The notes beneath the pieces are model-generated. The model did not search any database and was not told where the DNA came from. It saw only the letters and a list, made by a program, of their open reading frames with translations. 6,034 nucleotides of DNA from Gemmatimonadota bacterium (GTDB taxonomy: Bacteria > Gemmatimonadota > Gemmatimonadetes > Longimicrobiales > Longimicrobiaceae): positions 1 through 6,034 of the forward strand of contig JAHWJV010000237.1 of assembly GCA_019348265.1 (NCBI GenBank), read 5' to 3'. The position numbers were made by a program, and so were the translations under genes. Positions 1 to 5,364 of the stretch are shown piece by piece. Positions within the stretch are counted from its first letter, which is position 1. Every line of letters begins with the position of its first letter.

Positions 1-840
1 GACCATGAGAGCGACGTGGCGGTAGCCGCCAGCGACACCACGCGCGCCGAGCTTCTCCACGACGCGGAGGACTCGATCGGCCAGACGATCAGCTTCGACG
101 TGCCGGCCGACGCGAGAGCGCTCGCCGAGCGGCATGCCGGAGACGATGACGCGGTGATCATGGTCGAGCCGCGCGAGCTCCCCCATGTCCGCGAAGTCGC
201 ACGCGCAGCGAGCCTGGCCATCCGGCCGCTGCCGCTCCCGGCTGAACGAGGGGTCGGCGCCGCTCAGCTGAACGCCTTCCGCGACCAGATCCGTCGCGCG
301 GTGCAGGAGGAGGATCTCACGGCGCAGATGCTCGTGCTGGCACCGCTGTTCGACGAGCTCGGCGCCGCCGAAGTCGCCGCGGCCGCTTCCGCCCTGCTCC
401 GTCGCCGTTCACCCGCGCCCGCTCCGGACCCAGCCCCGGCTACTCGGCCGGAGCGTACCACCCCCCCTTCGCCGGCCTCCCCTGCCGCCGGCTCCCATCA
501 GGCGGGTCCCGCGCCAAAGCCGTGGACGCGCCTGTACGTCGGCATCGGCAGCCGGGACGAGGTTCGACCTGGCGACCTGGTCGGGGCCCTCGCCGGCGAA
601 GCCGACATCGCCGGCTCCTCCATCGGCAAGATCGAGATTCGCGACAGCTTCTCGGTCGTCGAGGTCGAGGCCGATGTCGCCGACCGGGTGATCCGCGCCG
701 TCAACGGCACCACCATGAAGGGGCGCAGCGTGCGCGTCGACTACGACCGCGCTGGCACCCGCCCCAAGACCCCGCAGCGCCGTGAAGGCAATCGCCCCGA
801 GGGGAAGAGGAGATTCGTGAAGAGGCCGGAGAGGGAGTAG
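1..840 (+). CDS. DEAD-box helicase-like protein with DbpA RNA-binding domain (5' partial)
   Basis: The frame is open to the left window edge. A GTG at 16 is in frame, but helicase-like sequence begins before it, so I take this as the C-terminal part of a longer gene (residues numbered from that GTG). Residues 1-77 align by eye with the end of a RecA2 domain of DeaD/CsdA-type helicases: a motif-V-like stretch (VAVAASDTTRA), then SFDVPADA, then AVIMVEPRE, then PLPLP. Residues 84-130 resemble the helical region that follows in DeaD. Residues 131-170 are a Pro/Ala linker, residues 171-245 (RLYVGIGSRDEVRPGDL to VRVDYDR) are a DbpA-type RRM-like fold, and 246-274 form a basic tail. Motif VI (HRxGRxGR), which carries the arginine finger, is absent, replaced by ERHAGDDD, so ATP-driven unwinding is doubtful and an RNA-binding or chaperone role is possible. 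The ATPase motifs I-III would lie outside the window. It converges with the Smr gene. Confidence 0.8.
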   Translation, partial: DHESDVAVAASDTTRAELLHDAEDSIGQTISFDVPADARALAERHAGDDDAVIMVEPRELPHVREVARAASLAIRPLPLPAERGVGAAQLNAFRDQIRRAVQEEDLTAQMLVLAPLFDELGAAEVAAAASALLRRRSPAPAPDPAPATRPERTTPPSPASPAAGSHQAGPAPKPWTRLYVGIGSRDEVRPGDLVGALAGEADIAGSSIGKIEIRDSFSVVEVEADVADRVIRAVNGTTMKGRSVRVDYDRAGTRPKTPQRREGNRPEGKRRFVKRPERE

Positions 841-848
841 GAACGGCA

Positions 849-900
849 ATGATGAATGATGGATGATGAATCGAGGTGAGTTCGATTCATCATTCATCAT
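849..900. repeat. Heptamer-based inverted repeat between convergent genes
   Basis: Positions 856-874 pair with 882-900 (18 Watson-Crick pairs and one G-T) around a 7-nt loop, GGTGAGT. Each arm is built from 7-bp units: GATGAAT, GATGGAT, GATGAAT on the left (851-871) and two ATTCATC on the right (885-898). The element begins 8 bases after the stop of the upstream plus-strand gene and contains the TGA stop of the minus-strand Smr gene (897-899). No T-run follows on either strand, so it is not a canonical intrinsic terminator. It may still act as a bidirectional transcription barrier or mRNA 3'-end stabiliser, which is inference. Confidence 0.85.
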
Positions 901-1355
901 CCCCCTCTCAGTCTCTCCATCTCCGCCGCCAGCAGCTCCTCAGTGGGCGTGACGCCGAGCTCGGCGAGCGACTCTTCGGCGCGCAGGCGCAGGGCGGGAT
1001 CGGCGGGGGGTGTGGGGCGCCGCGGCGGTGGAGCAGGCGCGCGCAGCCGCGTCAGCTCGACGCTGTAGACGCCCCCGGCCGGCTCCGCCTCGAACGTAGC
1101 GACAAGCGGGCCTTTGAGGGTGGTCAGGAGGTGATCGATCTCGGCCGGGAGGACGGGCGGGCCGATGGAGTGCAGGCCGCGGCCGGTGATGATGCGGACG
1201 GTCCGCTCGCCGGCCGCTTGCTGCGAGCGCAGCCAGCGTTCCGCCCTAGATCGCGCGGCATCGGCGGTTTCACCGTGGAGGTCCAGCGTTGGGTAGGGCG
1301 AGTCCCAGCGTGAGGTGCCAGGTGAAAGCGGCGGTCGGCGGCGCTTGCGGGGCAT
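897..1355 (-). CDS. Stand-alone Smr-domain protein (putative endonuclease)
   Basis: A 152-residue protein. It starts with a basic tail (MPRKRRRPP), followed by an Smr domain at about residues 22-103. The visible motifs are the LDLHG box (24-28), which includes the D-x-H of Smr nucleases, and ITGRGLHS (56-63) followed by GPPVLPAEIDHLL, the usual second block, ending with the VYSVEL strand. After a Pro-rich linker (105-120), residues 121-150 look helical. Stand-alone Smr proteins of the SmrA/SmrB type nick DNA or cleave mRNA, and SmrB acts on collided ribosomes; which role applies here cannot be told. ATG at 1353-1355 is the only usable start, because an in-frame stop lies upstream at 1419-1421 with no start codon between. 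The ribosome site is weak (GGGA, 8 nt upstream). The stop codon lies inside the 849-900 repeat. The gene follows the HU gene on the same strand, across a terminator. Confidence 0.82.
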   Translation of the reverse strand: MPRKRRRPPLSPGTSRWDSPYPTLDLHGETADAARSRAERWLRSQQAAGERTVRIITGRGLHSIGPPVLPAEIDHLLTTLKGPLVATFEAEPAGGVYSVELTRLRAPAPPPRRPTPPADPALRLRAEESLAELGVTPTEELLAAEMERLRGG

Positions 1356-1367
1356 AGGGATGGTCCC

Positions 1368-1404
1368 GAAACAAAGGGAGCCACGACTGAATCGCCGTGG
1401 CTCC
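1368..1404 (-). terminator. Intrinsic terminator of the HU gene
   Basis: Read on the minus strand, a perfect 9-bp stem GGAGCCACG / CGTGGCTCC (1404-1396 with 1385-1377) with a 10-nt loop is followed by CTTTGTTT (1376-1369), a T-rich tract. It lies 22 bases past the HU stop codon and ends only 13 bases before the Smr start codon. Confidence 0.85.
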
Positions 1405-1426
1405 GAATTCTTGGGCGGCTATCGCC

Positions 1427-1726
1427 TTACTTGCCGGAACCCGGGGTGCCGATGGAGTCCTTGAGCCCCTTCCCGGCGCGGAAAGCCGCGCTCGTGGAAG
1501 CCGCGATCTGAATCTCCTTACCCGTGCGAGGATTACGGCCGGTGCGTGCTTCACGGCTGCGCGTCTCGAAGCTGCCGAAGCCCGTGATCTGCACCTTTCC
1601 GCCGGTGCGGAGCTGCTCGGCGATGATCCCGTCGGTCGAAAAAAGGGCGTCGACCGCCTTGGTAGCCTCGGACTTGCTAAGATTGGTCCGTTCGGCGAGC
1701 TTCTGGGCGAGTTCCGATTTGTTCAC
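1427..1726 (-). CDS. hup: HU-family DNA-binding protein
   Basis: A 99-residue protein of near-standard HU length (about 90) with a short Gly/Ser tail (IGTPGSGK). Known family: HU dimers bend and compact DNA and take part in replication, repair and gene control. Visible features are the N-terminal helices (MNKSELAQKLAE, then SKSEATKAVDALF), the core strand with GFGSFE (49-54), and the DNA-grasping arm with RTGRNPRTGKEI (61-72), where P66 should intercalate at the arm tip. The closing helix is AAFRAGKGLKDSI (80-92). The start is GTG at 1724-1726, chosen because AGGAG lies 6 nt upstream and because MNKSELAQKL is the normal HU amino terminus. It is monocistronic or the leader of the Smr gene, with a strong terminator downstream. 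It is divergent from the histidine kinase gene. The sequence does not separate HU-alpha, HU-beta and IHF-like roles, though HU fits best. Confidence 0.95.
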   Translation of the reverse strand: MNKSELAQKLAERTNLSKSEATKAVDALFSTDGIIAEQLRTGGKVQITGFGSFETRSREARTGRNPRTGKEIQIAASTSAAFRAGKGLKDSIGTPGSGK

Positions 1727-1732
1727 CGCGAG

Positions 1733-1737
1733 CTCCT
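1733..1737 (-). promoter_or_regulatory. Ribosome binding site of the HU gene
   Basis: AGGAG on the minus strand with a 6-nt gap to the GTG start at 1726. It is the best Shine-Dalgarno match in the window and decides the non-ATG start of the HU gene. Confidence 0.8.
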
Positions 1738-1762
1738 GGTGATAAGGTGAAGTACTACCGGA

Positions 1763-1781
1763 GACGACGGGTCCCGCCGTC
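1763..1781. promoter_or_regulatory. Imperfect dyad in the divergent HU/kinase intergenic region
   Basis: GACGACGGG-T-CCCGCCGTC is a 9+9 dyad with one mismatch, which would be a G-U pair in the minus-strand transcript. CCGG flanks it at 1758-1761 and 1784-1787. It lies in the 102-bp gap that must hold promoters for both the HU gene and the kinase operon. It could be an operator or a hairpin in the HU 5' leader. I could not place convincing -35/-10 boxes for either gene. Confidence 0.35.
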
Positions 1782-1828
1782 CGCCGGAAGAGTAGGTTCG
1801 CCGTGCTGTCCCGTCAAGAGAGAATCCA

Positions 1829-3247
1829 GTGAATTCCAAGCCGCCGTCTCGCACTCTGGACCCTGGAGCCACGGCCGTTCGTGAGCTTCAGGCGGCCCGC
1901 GAGATCGCGCACGCGTTCCTCAACGCGCGGCACCCGGCGGAGGTCTATCGGCTGGCGCTCGAGAAGGTCGCGCCGCTGGTCGGAGCCTCCTTCGGGTGCG
2001 TTTTCCTGCGCGACCAGGACAGCGACCTGCTCCGCATCGTCGCGGCTCACAACTGGCCGCAGGCCTACGCGTCGTACCTGAGCACCATGCGCGTCAAGGT
2101 GGGCAACGGCCCGACCGGACGCGCGGTCGAGGAGAACGACCTGATCGAGGTCGAGGACGTGTTCGCGGATCCGTCCATCGAGGATTGGTGGGACGCCGCG
2201 CGTGAGCTCGGCTTCGCGTCCTCCGTATCGGTCCCCCTCGCCTTCCGGTCCAAGCCGGTCGGGGCCGTCACCTTCTACTTCCGCGAGCCAGAGCCGATTC
2301 ACGAGGCCGACCGCAGCCTGCTCCGCCTGGTCGCCGATCAGCTCGCCGCGACGGCTGAAAAGGCTCACCTCATCGAGGATCTGCAGCGCGCGAACGAGCT
2401 GCTGCGTGAGCAGAACGTCGATCTCGAGGCGAAGTACCAGGAGGCGGAGGAAGCGAAGCGGCTCAAGAACGAGTTCCTGGCGAACGTTTCGCACGAGCTG
2501 CGCACGCCGCTCACGGCGATTCTCGGGTACGCCTACCTGCTCCGCGAGGGTCTGTCCGGCGTGCTCGTCGAAGAACAGGCGGAGGCGGTGGAGAAGATCG
2601 AGGGAGCAGGCAACATCCTGATGGGGCTCATCAACGACCTCCTCGACCTCACCTACCTGAAGCTCGGGCGAACCGTGGTGGAGCGCGAGCTCTGCGACGC
2701 CGTGGCGCTCGTGCGTGCGGCGCTCTCCGGCGCGCCGAAGCCGGCGGGCGGAGTCGAGATCCGCACGGAGGCGCCGCCGGCGCGCATTCCGATCCACACG
2801 GACGCGGTGCTCGTCGTGCGCGTCCTGCAGAAGCTGATCTCAAACGCGGTGAAGTTCACCACGACCGGTACGGTCACCATCCGGGTGCGCACGCGCGACC
2901 CGGAGGCCGAGGGCAGCACGGACGGCGAGGCGCCGCTCGACAGGGGCCCCGTCGTGCTCTGGGAGGTCGAGGACACCGGGATCGGCATCGCGCCGGACGC
3001 GCAGAGCGCCATCTTCGACGAGTTCCGGCAGGTCGATGGCTCCGCCACTCGCCGCTTCAACGGAGCGGGCCTCGGGCTCGCTCTGTCCCAGGGCTTGGCG
3101 TACCGTCTGGGCGGCGAGATCACGGTCCGATCCACCCTCGGTGAGGGTTCAATCTTCACGCTGGCGCTTCCCGCTTCGGTGATCCACGCCGGGCAGGGGA
3201 AGCCAGACGATTCTCCATCCACCTCCGGTCTGGCAGCAGCCACATGA
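1829..3247 (+). CDS. GAF-domain sensor histidine kinase (soluble)
   Basis: A 472-residue protein with no signal peptide or membrane segment, so it is a cytosolic sensor. Domain order: a GAF domain at about 23-178; a charged coiled-coil linker at 180-213; a HisKA dimerisation domain at about 212-280 with phosphoacceptor H222 in SHELRTPL (the ExxT phosphatase motif is also present); and a HATPase_c domain at about 320-450. ATP-site motifs are intact: N-box LQKLISNAVKFT (N339), G1 box EDTGIGIAPD (381-390), F-box IFDEFRQVDGS and G2 box GAGLGLALS (412-420). Autophosphorylation and phosphotransfer to a response regulator are expected, but none is encoded in view. GTG at 1829 is the start: the in-frame stop at 1793-1795 limits extension, and a purine-rich AAGAGAGA lies just upstream. 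The TGA stop overlaps the aminotransferase ATG (ATGA), implying coupled translation. The GAF ligand cannot be predicted. Confidence 0.93.
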   Translation: MNSKPPSRTLDPGATAVRELQAAREIAHAFLNARHPAEVYRLALEKVAPLVGASFGCVFLRDQDSDLLRIVAAHNWPQAYASYLSTMRVKVGNGPTGRAVEENDLIEVEDVFADPSIEDWWDAARELGFASSVSVPLAFRSKPVGAVTFYFREPEPIHEADRSLLRLVADQLAATAEKAHLIEDLQRANELLREQNVDLEAKYQEAEEAKRLKNEFLANVSHELRTPLTAILGYAYLLREGLSGVLVEEQAEAVEKIEGAGNILMGLINDLLDLTYLKLGRTVVERELCDAVALVRAALSGAPKPAGGVEIRTEAPPARIPIHTDAVLVVRVLQKLISNAVKFTTTGTVTIRVRTRDPEAEGSTDGEAPLDRGPVVLWEVEDTGIGIAPDAQSAIFDEFRQVDGSATRRFNGAGLGLALSQGLAYRLGGEITVRSTLGEGSIFTLALPASVIHAGQGKPDDSPSTSGLAAAT

Positions 3248-4443
3248 GCGTCATCAGCGAGACCCAGTTCTCCGAAAACGTAGCGGCCCTGCAGCCCTCG
3301 GCTACACTGGCCGTCTCCGCCAAGGTCCGGCAGCTGATCGCCGAGGGAAAGGACGTCCTCGACCTCTGCGTAGGTGAGCCCGACTTCCCGACCCCGGACT
3401 TCGTCAGGGAGGCGGGCATCCAGGCGATCCAGAACGGGAAGACCCGCTACACCCCCGCGGCGGGGATTCCGGAGCTCCGGGCCGCGATCGCCAAGGACCT
3501 GGAGCGTCTGTCCGGCAACGGCCGGAAGTTTGAGGGTCATGGGGTGGTGGTGACCGCGGGCGGGAAGCAGGCCCTCTTCAACACCATCTTCTCGCTGTTC
3601 GGACCCGGTGACCAGGTGATCTGCCCGGTACCCTACTGGACCACCTATCCGGAGCTGGTGGAGCTCGCGCGCGCCAAGCCGCTCTTCGTCGAAGGCGAGG
3701 AGTCGCGCAGCTACAAGATCACCCCCGACGACCTGGAGCGGTCGTACTCCTCGGACGTGAAGGGGTTGATCATCAACTCCCCGTCCAATCCGTCCGGCGC
3801 CGTGTACTCGCTGGACGAGCTGCGGGCCCTCGCGGAATGGGCGACGGAGCGCGACGTCTGGATCATCACGGACGAGATCTATCGCAAGATCTACTTCCCG
3901 GAGCGCGTCGCGCCCAGCGTCTTCGACCTGCCGGAGGAGCTGACTCAGAAAGTGGTGCTGGTCGACGGGGCCTCGAAGGCGTTCGCGATGACGGGCTGGC
4001 GCATCGGCTTCACCTACTCTTCGCGGCCTCTCGCGGACAAGTTCGCGGCGCTGCAGAGCCAGACGACCTCGAACGCGAGCTCGCCGGCACAGTACGCCGC
4101 ACTCGCCGCTTTCCAGGGCGGCGAGCAGGCCGAAGCCGAGGTGGAGAAGATGCGCCAGGGCTTCCTGCGCCGGCGCGACCTGCTGACGACGCTGTTCAGG
4201 GGAAAGCTGCCCGGCGTGCGCTACGTCCACCCGGAAGGCGCCTTCTACTTCTTCTTCAGCATCGAGAGCTTCACGCGCCCGGGCGAGGGATCGATCGCCT
4301 TCTGCGAGCGAATCCTGGGTGAGTCCGGGGTCGGCCTGATTCCCGGCATCGCCTTCGGCCAGGACGACATGGCTCGCATGTCCTTCGCGTACTCAGAGGA
4401 CACCCTCCGCTCCGCGATCGATCGGTTGAGCAAGGCGCTGTGA
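3244..4443 (+). CDS. aspC: Class I PLP-dependent aspartate aminotransferase
   Basis: A 399-residue protein of the usual length for fold-type I, class I aminotransferases, which swap the amino group of aspartate with 2-oxoglutarate to give oxaloacetate and glutamate. Visible residues: the N-terminal CVGEPDFPTP block (42-51), N182 in SPSNPSG, D210 and Y213 in ITDEIYRK (PLP ring contacts), K245 in GASKAFAMTGWRIGF (Schiff-base lysine, with R253 binding the phosphate), and R378 in ARMSFA (substrate alpha-carboxylate). GGKQALFN carries K108, equivalent to the lysine that recognises the acidic side chain in Thermus-type (subgroup Ib) aspartate aminotransferases. Some of that subgroup also use prephenate, so a role in aromatic amino acid synthesis is possible. 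ATG 3244 overlaps the kinase stop, and there is no good Shine-Dalgarno, so translational coupling is likely. The stop overlaps the serB start (GTGA). Confidence 0.93.
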   Translation: MSVISETQFSENVAALQPSATLAVSAKVRQLIAEGKDVLDLCVGEPDFPTPDFVREAGIQAIQNGKTRYTPAAGIPELRAAIAKDLERLSGNGRKFEGHGVVVTAGGKQALFNTIFSLFGPGDQVICPVPYWTTYPELVELARAKPLFVEGEESRSYKITPDDLERSYSSDVKGLIINSPSNPSGAVYSLDELRALAEWATERDVWIITDEIYRKIYFPERVAPSVFDLPEELTQKVVLVDGASKAFAMTGWRIGFTYSSRPLADKFAALQSQTTSNASSPAQYAALAAFQGGEQAEAEVEKMRQGFLRRRDLLTTLFRGKLPGVRYVHPEGAFYFFFSIESFTRPGEGSIAFCERILGESGVGLIPGIAFGQDDMARMSFAYSEDTLRSAIDRLSKAL

Positions 4444-5282
4444 GCGAGACGGCAGGGAGCAGGGAACGGGGAACGGGGAACAGCGGGACGCCGGGGGCGG
4501 GTCAACAGTCGCCAGTTGCCAGTGACCAGTCCAGCCGGACTGGCGACTGGAGACTGGCGACTGATGGCTTTCGGTCGGTCGTCTTCGACTGCGACTCCAC
4601 CCTGGTGGCCATCGAGGGGATCGACGAGCTGGCGGGGGCGAAGATCGAAGAGGTACGGCGTCTGACGGACCTGGCAATGGAGGGCGCGATCGCGCTGGAA
4701 GAGGTGTACGGCCGCCGGCTGGCGATCATCGACCCGGTGCGGGCTCAGGTGGAGGCGATCGGCCGGGCGTACGTGGAGGCGCTGGTAGCCGACGCGCGGG
4801 AGGTGGTGGCTGCTCTGCTCTGGCTGGGCAAGGAAGTGCGGGTGATCTCCGGGGGTTTACGCCCGCCGGTGGAGGCGGTCGCCAGGGTCCTGGGGATCGA
4901 GCCGGGGAAGGTGGCAGCCGTGGACATCATGTTCGAAGCGGATGGTCGGTATCGCGACTTCGAGCGCGACTCCCCTCTGGCGCGCAGCGGCGGCAAACCC
5001 GAAGTGCTCGCGAGATGGGAACTCCCGCGCCCGGCCCTGCTGGTCGGGGACGGCGCGACGGATCTAGAAGGGAGGTCAGCGGTGGATTGCTTCGCCGCGT
5101 TCATGGGCGTCGCGCACAGGCCCGCGGTCGCGGCCGGAGCCGACGTGGTGCTCTCCGCACCGACGCTCGCGCCCGTGCTCGCGCTCGCCAGCAGCACCGA
5201 CGAGCGGGAGCGGCTAGCCCGCAGCGAATGGGCGGCGTTGCTGGCGCGCGGTGATGCCCTCCTGAGTGACCCGGCAGCCTAG
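4440..5282 (+). CDS. serB: Phosphoserine phosphatase (HAD family) with repeat-encoded N-terminal extension
   Basis: HAD-superfamily phosphatase that hydrolyses O-phosphoserine to serine, the final step of the phosphorylated serine pathway. All four motifs are present: I FDCDST (nucleophile D50, acid D52), II ISGG (S137), III GGKPE (K186) and IV GDGATDLE (D204, D208; GDGATD as in eukaryotic enzymes). E59 and the AMEG stretch (79-82) match substrate-binding positions of the family. The catalytic part starts at about residue 44 and is about 237 residues, close to compact SerB proteins. Residues 2-43 are low-complexity Gly/Ser/Arg/Thr sequence encoded by two heptamer repeats (4452-4486, 4507-4562). 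GTG 4440 is the only plausible start found: it overlaps the aspC stop, AAGG lies 4 nt upstream, and no in-frame ATG, GTG or TTG precedes the FDCDST motif. A downstream rare start (for example CTG in the WRLATDG stretch) cannot be excluded. TAG 5280-5282 abuts the next repeat. Confidence 0.9.
   Translation: MSETAGSRERGTGNSGTPGAGQQSPVASDQSSRTGDWRLATDGFRSVVFDCDSTLVAIEGIDELAGAKIEEVRRLTDLAMEGAIALEEVYGRRLAIIDPVRAQVEAIGRAYVEALVADAREVVAALLWLGKEVRVISGGLRPPVEAVARVLGIEPGKVAAVDIMFEADGRYRDFERDSPLARSGGKPEVLARWELPRPALLVGDGATDLEGRSAVDCFAAFMGVAHRPAVAAGADVVLSAPTLAPVLALASSTDERERLARSEWAALLARGDALLSDPAA
4452..4486 (+). repeat. Heptanucleotide tandem repeat inside the 5' end of serB
   Basis: Five consecutive 7-bp units: GCAGGGA, GCAGGGA, ACGGGGA, ACGGGGA and a degenerate ACAGCGG. 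It begins 9 bases after the serB GTG codon. Seven is not a multiple of three, so gain or loss of one unit would shift the frame of translation begun at 4440. I see no inverted partner in the window. The array has no stop codon in any plus-strand frame. Confidence 0.8.
4507..4562. repeat. Inverted repeat built of AGTCGCC-type heptamers, inside serB
   Basis: The left arm 4507-4532 is AGTCGCC, AGTTGCC, AGTGACC, AGTCC. The right arm 4537-4562 is GGACT, GGCGACT, GGAGACT, GGCGACT. The arms match at 22 of 26 positions around a 4-nt AGCC spacer, and the innermost 7 bp (CCAGTCC/GGACTGG) are perfect. As mRNA it would form a long hairpin about 65-120 nt after the serB start codon. It codes for part of the low-complexity N-terminal extension (about residues 23-41). 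Confidence 0.85.
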
Positions 5283-5361
5283 TGCGAAGGTCCGCCGGCT
5301 TATAAAATACCCCCTCGCCGGATCGCCGGACCTACTTTCGCACTCTCGCACTCTCGCACTT
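5281..5361. repeat. Composite inverted repeat plus octamer tandem array between serB and the class V aminotransferase
   Basis: The three stems are AGTGCGAA/TTCGCACT (5281-5288 with 5337-5344), GGTCCG/CGGACC (5289-5294 with 5327-5332) and CCGGC/GCCGG (5295-5299 with 5317-5321). They give 19 bp of pairing with two right-side bulges and a 17-nt AT-containing loop (5300-5316). The right arm continues as an 8-bp tandem array, TCGCACTC, TCGCACTC, TCGCACTT (5338-5361), which ends 3 bases before the ATG at 5365. The left arm includes the last two bases of the serB TAG. It is not a classical terminator because no T-run follows the stem. Confidence 0.82.
5301..5308 (+). promoter_or_regulatory. Possible -10 box TATAAAAT in the repeat loop
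   Basis: TATAAAAT stands out in GC-rich surroundings and lies 56 bases before the ATG of the class V aminotransferase. No good -35 box is seen at 16-18 bp upstream, so the call is weak. If real, transcripts would start near 5314 and carry the TCGCACTC array as their leader. Confidence 0.3.
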
Positions 5362-5364
5362 CCG

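Noticed and set aside
409..900. A 163-codon minus-strand frame reading through the DbpA-domain region from the heptamer repeat.
   Set aside because: Its start lies in the repeat and it is antisense to a clear RNA-binding domain. The composition is low-complexity Gly/Arg.
849..900. The heptamer hairpin as a standard intrinsic terminator.
   Set aside because: The stem is strong but no T-run follows on either strand, so it is annotated as a repeat only.
1719..1746. TTGTTC ... GATAAG as a possible -35/-10 pair for the kinase operon.
   Set aside because: Spacing is 16 bp but both boxes are poor matches, and the pair overlaps the HU start codon and ribosome site. The support is too weak to annotate.
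1814..2797. A 327-codon minus-strand frame opposite the GAF and HisKA region.
   Set aside because: Same reasoning: it mirrors the kinase gene, shows no domain and has no ribosome site of note.
2653..4230. A 525-codon open frame on the minus strand, antisense to the kinase and aminotransferase genes.
   Set aside because: It is a GC-rich shadow frame. The plus-strand proteins have intact family motifs throughout, whereas this frame gives Arg/Gly/Val-rich sequence with no recognisable domain.
4452..4562. The repeat block in serB as a short CRISPR array.
   Set aside because: Units are 7 bp, directly adjacent and without spacers, and no cas gene is present.
4564..4566. ATG just after the inverted repeat as the true serB start.
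   Set aside because: It is out of frame with the FDCDST motif, so it cannot start the phosphatase.
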